Part shown: positions 42,987-45,240 of the stretch, piece after piece
Position numbering within the stretch: the stretch's first letter is position 1
Layout: each line of letters starts with the position of its first letter
From: Sulfurimonas sp.
GTDB lineage: Bacteria > Campylobacterota > Campylobacteria > Campylobacterales > Sulfurimonadaceae
Assembly (NCBI GenBank): GCA_021648465.1
Contig: JAKISR010000014.1
Location: 1 to 45,240, forward strand
Direction: 5' to 3'
Length of the DNA: 45,240 nt
Notes under the pieces: generated by a model
Seen by the model: the letters and a program-made list of their open reading frames with translations, nothing else
Told to the model about the DNA's origin: nothing
Database searches by the model: none
Translations under genes and position numbers: made by a program

Positions 42987-43577
42987 ATGAAAACAAAAAT
43001 TTTAACATTAGCTTTATTACTTATCTATTCACTTACTTTTATTGGTTGTAATGAAAAAAAAGAACAAAAAACAAATGATAAAATAAATGGTAATATAGCA
43101 ACTAATTCATTATTTGGAACTACTAAAAGACTTGAAAACTGTAGTATGTTGGTTGAACGGCATGAAGATGGTTATACACCAACCCAAGAAGAAATTGATA
43201 ATAAAAAAAGATGTGCAAAAAATGCATTAAAAAGAAGAAACGAAGATAAAACATATTATTATGAGATTAATGAAAAAACAAAAGTAATGTGTCGTAATAT
43301 ACCTCATTTTTTCAGACAATTTTCAAATGATGAAGAGCCTTATTTACTAATGAACAATGATTATGAGAAAAGAGAAGTTACTCAAGCAATTGATAAAATA
43401 AAAGGCAAACAATATTTTTATATTGGAAATGAATCGGTAGATTTAAAAAATCCAGTAATAAAAATTAAGTTTACTAATTTTGATATAAAATTAAAAAGAT
43501 GGTTTAAACAACTATTATCTTGTGAGATAGCAAATCCACAAGATAAATATAAAAAAACTTATGAAGAAATTCATTAA
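42987..43577 (+). CDS. Lipoprotein of unknown function
   Basis: The signal peptide ends with the lipobox FIGC (lipidated Cys21), followed by a lysine-rich linker and a globular part with four cysteines (LENCSM, KKRCAK, VMCRNI, LLSCEI), probably two disulfides. The ATG at 42987 has AAAAGGATC ahead; the earlier in-frame ATG at 42954 would hide the signal peptide. Transfer operons often encode such outer-membrane-anchored lipoproteins (VirB7/TraV type), but the size and sequence do not settle this. Confidence 0.7.
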   Translation: MKTKILTLALLLIYSLTFIGCNEKKEQKTNDKINGNIATNSLFGTTKRLENCSMLVERHEDGYTPTQEEIDNKKRCAKNALKRRNEDKTYYYEINEKTKVMCRNIPHFFRQFSNDEEPYLLMNNDYEKREVTQAIDKIKGKQYFYIGNESVDLKNPVIKIKFTNFDIKLKRWFKQLLSCEIANPQDKYKKTYEEIH

Positions 43578-43608
43578 TAATTTAAGCAATTAAATAAAGG
43601 AAAATAAA

Positions 43609-44007
43609 ATGATAACTAAAATAATTATAGCAAGTGCTAAAAATGGTGAGCTAACACAAATGATTGAAGATTTTGGAGTTTATTTTATCACATCATCAAA
43701 TGAAATCAATAAAGAGATAGCAAAGTACAAATGCCCTTTTCGTTTATCAGCATATATTGATGAATTAAAGGCTACTAAACAGATAAATGAAGTTGATGAA
43801 ATAGCATTTGATAACTTGTTTGATTTAAGTGATGAAACCAATATTATTGCAGATGAAATTCTTAGAAACAATTATGATTATGATAAATATATTGAGCAAA
43901 CACCATACCTTAATAAATATGGCTACAACACAATTTTGGAAGATGTTGGAGATGATTATTTGCAACATGAAACGGATGAAAATTCTTTAAAATTGTATGT
44001 GAAATAA
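43609..44007 (+). CDS. Acidic hypothetical protein
   Basis: The 132-aa very acidic protein (many Asp and Glu in the last 80 residues) has a mixed alpha/beta start, MITKIIIASAKNGELTQ. Acidic small proteins on mobile elements include DNA mimics such as ArdA, but no ArdA signature is seen. AAAGGAAAA precedes the ATG. It ends just before the second bulged hairpin element. Confidence 0.65.
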   Translation: MITKIIIASAKNGELTQMIEDFGVYFITSSNEINKEIAKYKCPFRLSAYIDELKATKQINEVDEIAFDNLFDLSDETNIIADEILRNNYDYDKYIEQTPYLNKYGYNTILEDVGDDYLQHETDENSLKLYVK

Positions 44008-44028
44008 CACTTAAAAATTCACTTTTAA

Positions 44029-44055
44029 CCACGATTTTTTTGTAAAAAAATGTGG
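44029..44055. repeat. Bulged hairpin element, copy 2
   Basis: CCAC-G-ATTTTTT pairs with AAAAAAT-GTGG, followed by GAACAAACGA. It is close to the copy at 38875-38904 in the stem, the bulged G and the trailing ACAA-CGA. It lies between convergent small genes. Confidence 0.55.
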
Positions 44056-44071
44056 GAACAAACGAAGTGCG

Positions 44072-44521
44072 TTAGTCTTCTTTTCTATATCTGTTTTTAG
44101 TGAGCTTCTCTATTTTTTGATTTGCTTTGGTTAATTCTATTATTTTTTTATTAATCCAGTTAAACAGAGATTTACCATTTGTTATTTTGCTACGCTCAAT
44201 CTCTGGTATATTAGCATTTTTTACAAAGTTTTTAGCCTCGTTTAAAAGCTCAATTGATGAGCTTTTTGTCTTGTCAAGCTTTGTATTAATTTCTTTTTTT
44301 GATTTAATATTTTTATTAAAATAACTATAATAAGTATTGTAATTTATTTCAATATTTAGCACTTTATTTAATATCTCAATTTGCAAAGGTAGTGAAAAAT
44401 TATCACTAGTCATTTCTGATATTTCATCTTCAAATAATTTAACTTTTTTCATAGTCGTTAAGTTACCTAAAATATCTAGCATATTTTCTTTTTTTGTTTT
44501 TAGTTTAGTAACTAAATCCAT
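44072..44521 (-). CDS. Hypothetical helical protein
   Basis: The 149-aa lysine-rich, all-helical protein has no cysteine and no membrane segment. It opens MDLVTKLKTKKENM and ends in a basic tail (KLTKNRYRKED). No family was recognised. It reads away from the candidate oriT region, opposite to the mobilisation gene. A DNA-associated role is possible from its charge only. The ribosome site (AAAGG, 7-11 bases ahead) is good. Confidence 0.6.
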   Translation of the reverse strand: MDLVTKLKTKKENMLDILGNLTTMKKVKLFEDEISEMTSDNFSLPLQIEILNKVLNIEINYNTYYSYFNKNIKSKKEINTKLDKTKSSSIELLNEAKNFVKNANIPEIERSKITNGKSLFNWINKKIIELTKANQKIEKLTKNRYRKED

Positions 44522-44948
44522 ACAAAGCCTTTCTAATTGTCGTATAAAAAGTATAGCTTCTTAAAATAAATCTAAACTTAGAATATCAAAAATTTTCAAA
44601 GATATTTCAAAGATAATTCAAATATATAAACTTTGTCAAACTCTCACTATACCGCCCTCAGGGGGTATTTTGTCCGTTAATATCGTTCTAAAGTCAATAG
44701 TTGCCACTTGACAACTCTCAAATATTCCTCTATACTTTATTAGATGGAACAGGCACGACAACCAAAGTCGGACAAAATAAAACCGCTGCGCTAATTTATT
44801 TAGTCCATCTTTGATGTGTGCTTTAAGAGTAAACTCTTAAAAATCTCTGGTAAAAGAATAGAATTGCAAATACTTCTTTGAGGGTTTTTGCTCTTTACAA
44901 ATTCTTTTATTTTTTAATTTCAATACTGTAAAAGATAAGGTTTTTAAT
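44522..44948. other. 427-base intergenic region with transfer-origin-like structure
   Basis: No gene. Besides the inverted repeats listed as candidate oriT, it has TTAAGAG-TAAA-CTCTTAA (44823-44840), a 7-bp hairpin. It lies upstream of the ribbon-helix-helix mobilisation gene. Confidence 0.5.
44649..44778. other. Candidate oriT of the second element
   Basis: ATACC/GGTAT arms with CC/GG inside form a GC-rich hairpin (44649-44668) whose core resembles that of the hairpin at 31171-31186. ATTTTGTCCG (44667-44676) and CGGACAAAAT (44769-44778) are a perfect 10-bp inverted repeat about 90 bp apart. A mobilisation protein gene follows. No nick site can be named. Confidence 0.5.
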
Positions 44949-45134
44949 ATGAATAGAAAGAATAAAATTACTATTAGATTTGATGATTCTGAACTGGAAA
45001 TATTACAAAATGATATAAATAAAATAGATGAAAAAATGGATAAAAGTAAGTATATCAGAGAGGTGTTATTTAATAAAAATAAACCTATTATTATTGAAAG
45101 TAGGAATGACAAATGGAATGTTCCCTATAATTGA
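44949..45134 (+). pseudogene. Ribbon-helix-helix mobilisation (MobC-like) protein, apparently cut short by an IS
   Basis: The first 45 residues have the RHH pattern of MobC-type relaxosome proteins: KITIRFDDSELEIL, a helix, then KSKYIREVLFNK. Only 61 aa are encoded, about half of the usual length, and the TGA stop appears to be the first three bases of an insertion sequence. RHH accessory proteins bind oriT beside the relaxase; a relaxase gene would be expected downstream, beyond the IS. AAGGTTTTTA precedes the ATG. Confidence 0.6.
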
Positions 45135-45240
45135 GACATAAATTTAATCAGTTAATTAGATAAAATAACAAGAAGATTGTTATCAATAATTAAAGGTTAA
45201 AAATGCCACCAAGATATACAGATGAATTTAAGATAGAAGC
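45132..45240 (+). mobile_element. Left end of an insertion sequence, probably IS3 family (partial)
   Basis: A TGA-starting end (TGAGACATAAATTTAATCAG) is followed 71 bases later by a transposase-like start. IS3-type elements have short 5' ends beginning TGA and an HTH OrfA close by. The right end is outside the window, so the exact boundary is inferred. Confidence 0.5.
45203..45240 (+). CDS. Transposase OrfA N-terminus, IS3 type (partial)
   Basis: The first 12 codons read MPPRYTDEFKIE, the usual opening of IS3-family OrfA HTH proteins (RYTDEFK). AAAGG lies 7-11 bases ahead. The gene runs off the window edge. Confidence 0.7.
   Translation, partial: MPPRYTDEFKIE

Larger units (their letters stand above)
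37659..45240. mobile_element. Probable second, tandem mobile element (partial)
   Basis: Right of attR, ACTTTTAAAGACTTT (37673-37687) is shared exactly with the interior left end of the first element (23500-23514). Tandem 12-bp repeats follow at the distance where the first element has its arm sites. Further on are a T4SS-type membrane protein, mobilisation protein, candidate oriT and an IS. The right end is outside the window and no integrase is seen, so the boundary is inferred. Confidence 0.6.

Noticed and set aside
44837..45112. 91-aa hydrophobic minus-strand frame
   Set aside because: It overlaps the RHH mobilisation gene in antisense and is low-complexity (Leu/Ile/Ser), typical of a shadow in AT-rich DNA.
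23445..45240. CRISPR array or cas genes
   Set aside because: No regularly spaced repeats of suitable length and no Cas-like protein were seen; direct repeats here occur in pairs only.

Overview
The window reads as AT-rich chromosomal DNA from a Campylobacterota (epsilonproteobacterial) bacterium, most likely Sulfurimonas-like. The organism call is inference. It rests on base composition, dense short-spaced gene clusters, flagellar genes next to sugar-nucleotide genes, a PerR-type regulator beside a di-haem cytochrome c peroxidase, a DUF3365 haem-sensor diguanylate cyclase, and the small-type SRP RNA.

Positions 1-23460 are core genome. In order they hold a surface-sugar cluster (methyltransferase, heptose kinase/nucleotidyltransferase, sugar-1-P nucleotidyltransferase), then fliD-fliS-fliT-like with a recognisable sigma-28 promoter. 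Next come a small nucleosidase/SDR pair, an HPt protein, the SRP RNA and rpmI-rplT. A three-gene signalling operon follows (STAS protein, NIT-domain chemoreceptor, REC-PP2C-HATPase regulator). After that are housekeeping genes (rarA, rluB-like, kdsD, purN, peroxidase, perR-like, nnr, thiG), a haem-sensing diguanylate cyclase, an AGCS symporter and five tRNA genes (Pro, His, Arg, Arg, Leu).

Positions 23445-37658 are an integrative, plasmid-like element inserted in the 3' end of tRNA-Leu(UAG). An 18-bp copy of the tRNA 3' end recurs at the far end as attR, 163 bp beyond the tyrosine integrase gene. The cargo is a type II restriction-modification locus (one C5 methylase, one intact and one frameshifted nuclease candidate), the antirestriction protein ArdA, a Rep_3-type plasmid initiator, a relaxase with a large hairpin beside it (candidate oriT), and a ParA-like ATPase lacking the Walker A lysine. 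It also has two adenine-methylase-like proteins and a small HTH protein whose DNA-binding domain resembles the integrase N-terminus. The element therefore combines integration, replication, mobilisation and defence or anti-defence functions.

From 37659 to the right edge a second mobile element appears to begin in tandem. Its left end shares a 15-bp sequence with the left end of the first element and has its own tandem 12-bp repeats at an equivalent distance from the att core. Next is a roughly 1.3-kb gene-free stretch full of strong inverted repeats that ends in an intrinsic terminator; this is the best candidate for an undescribed structured RNA. An operon follows (HTH protein, membrane protein, an 800-aa DotA/TraY- or VirB6-like protein, a lipoprotein and small proteins), then a candidate oriT, a ribbon-helix-helix mobilisation protein apparently truncated by an insertion sequence, and the first codons of an IS3-type transposase at the edge. 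A bulged hairpin element occurs twice in this second element.
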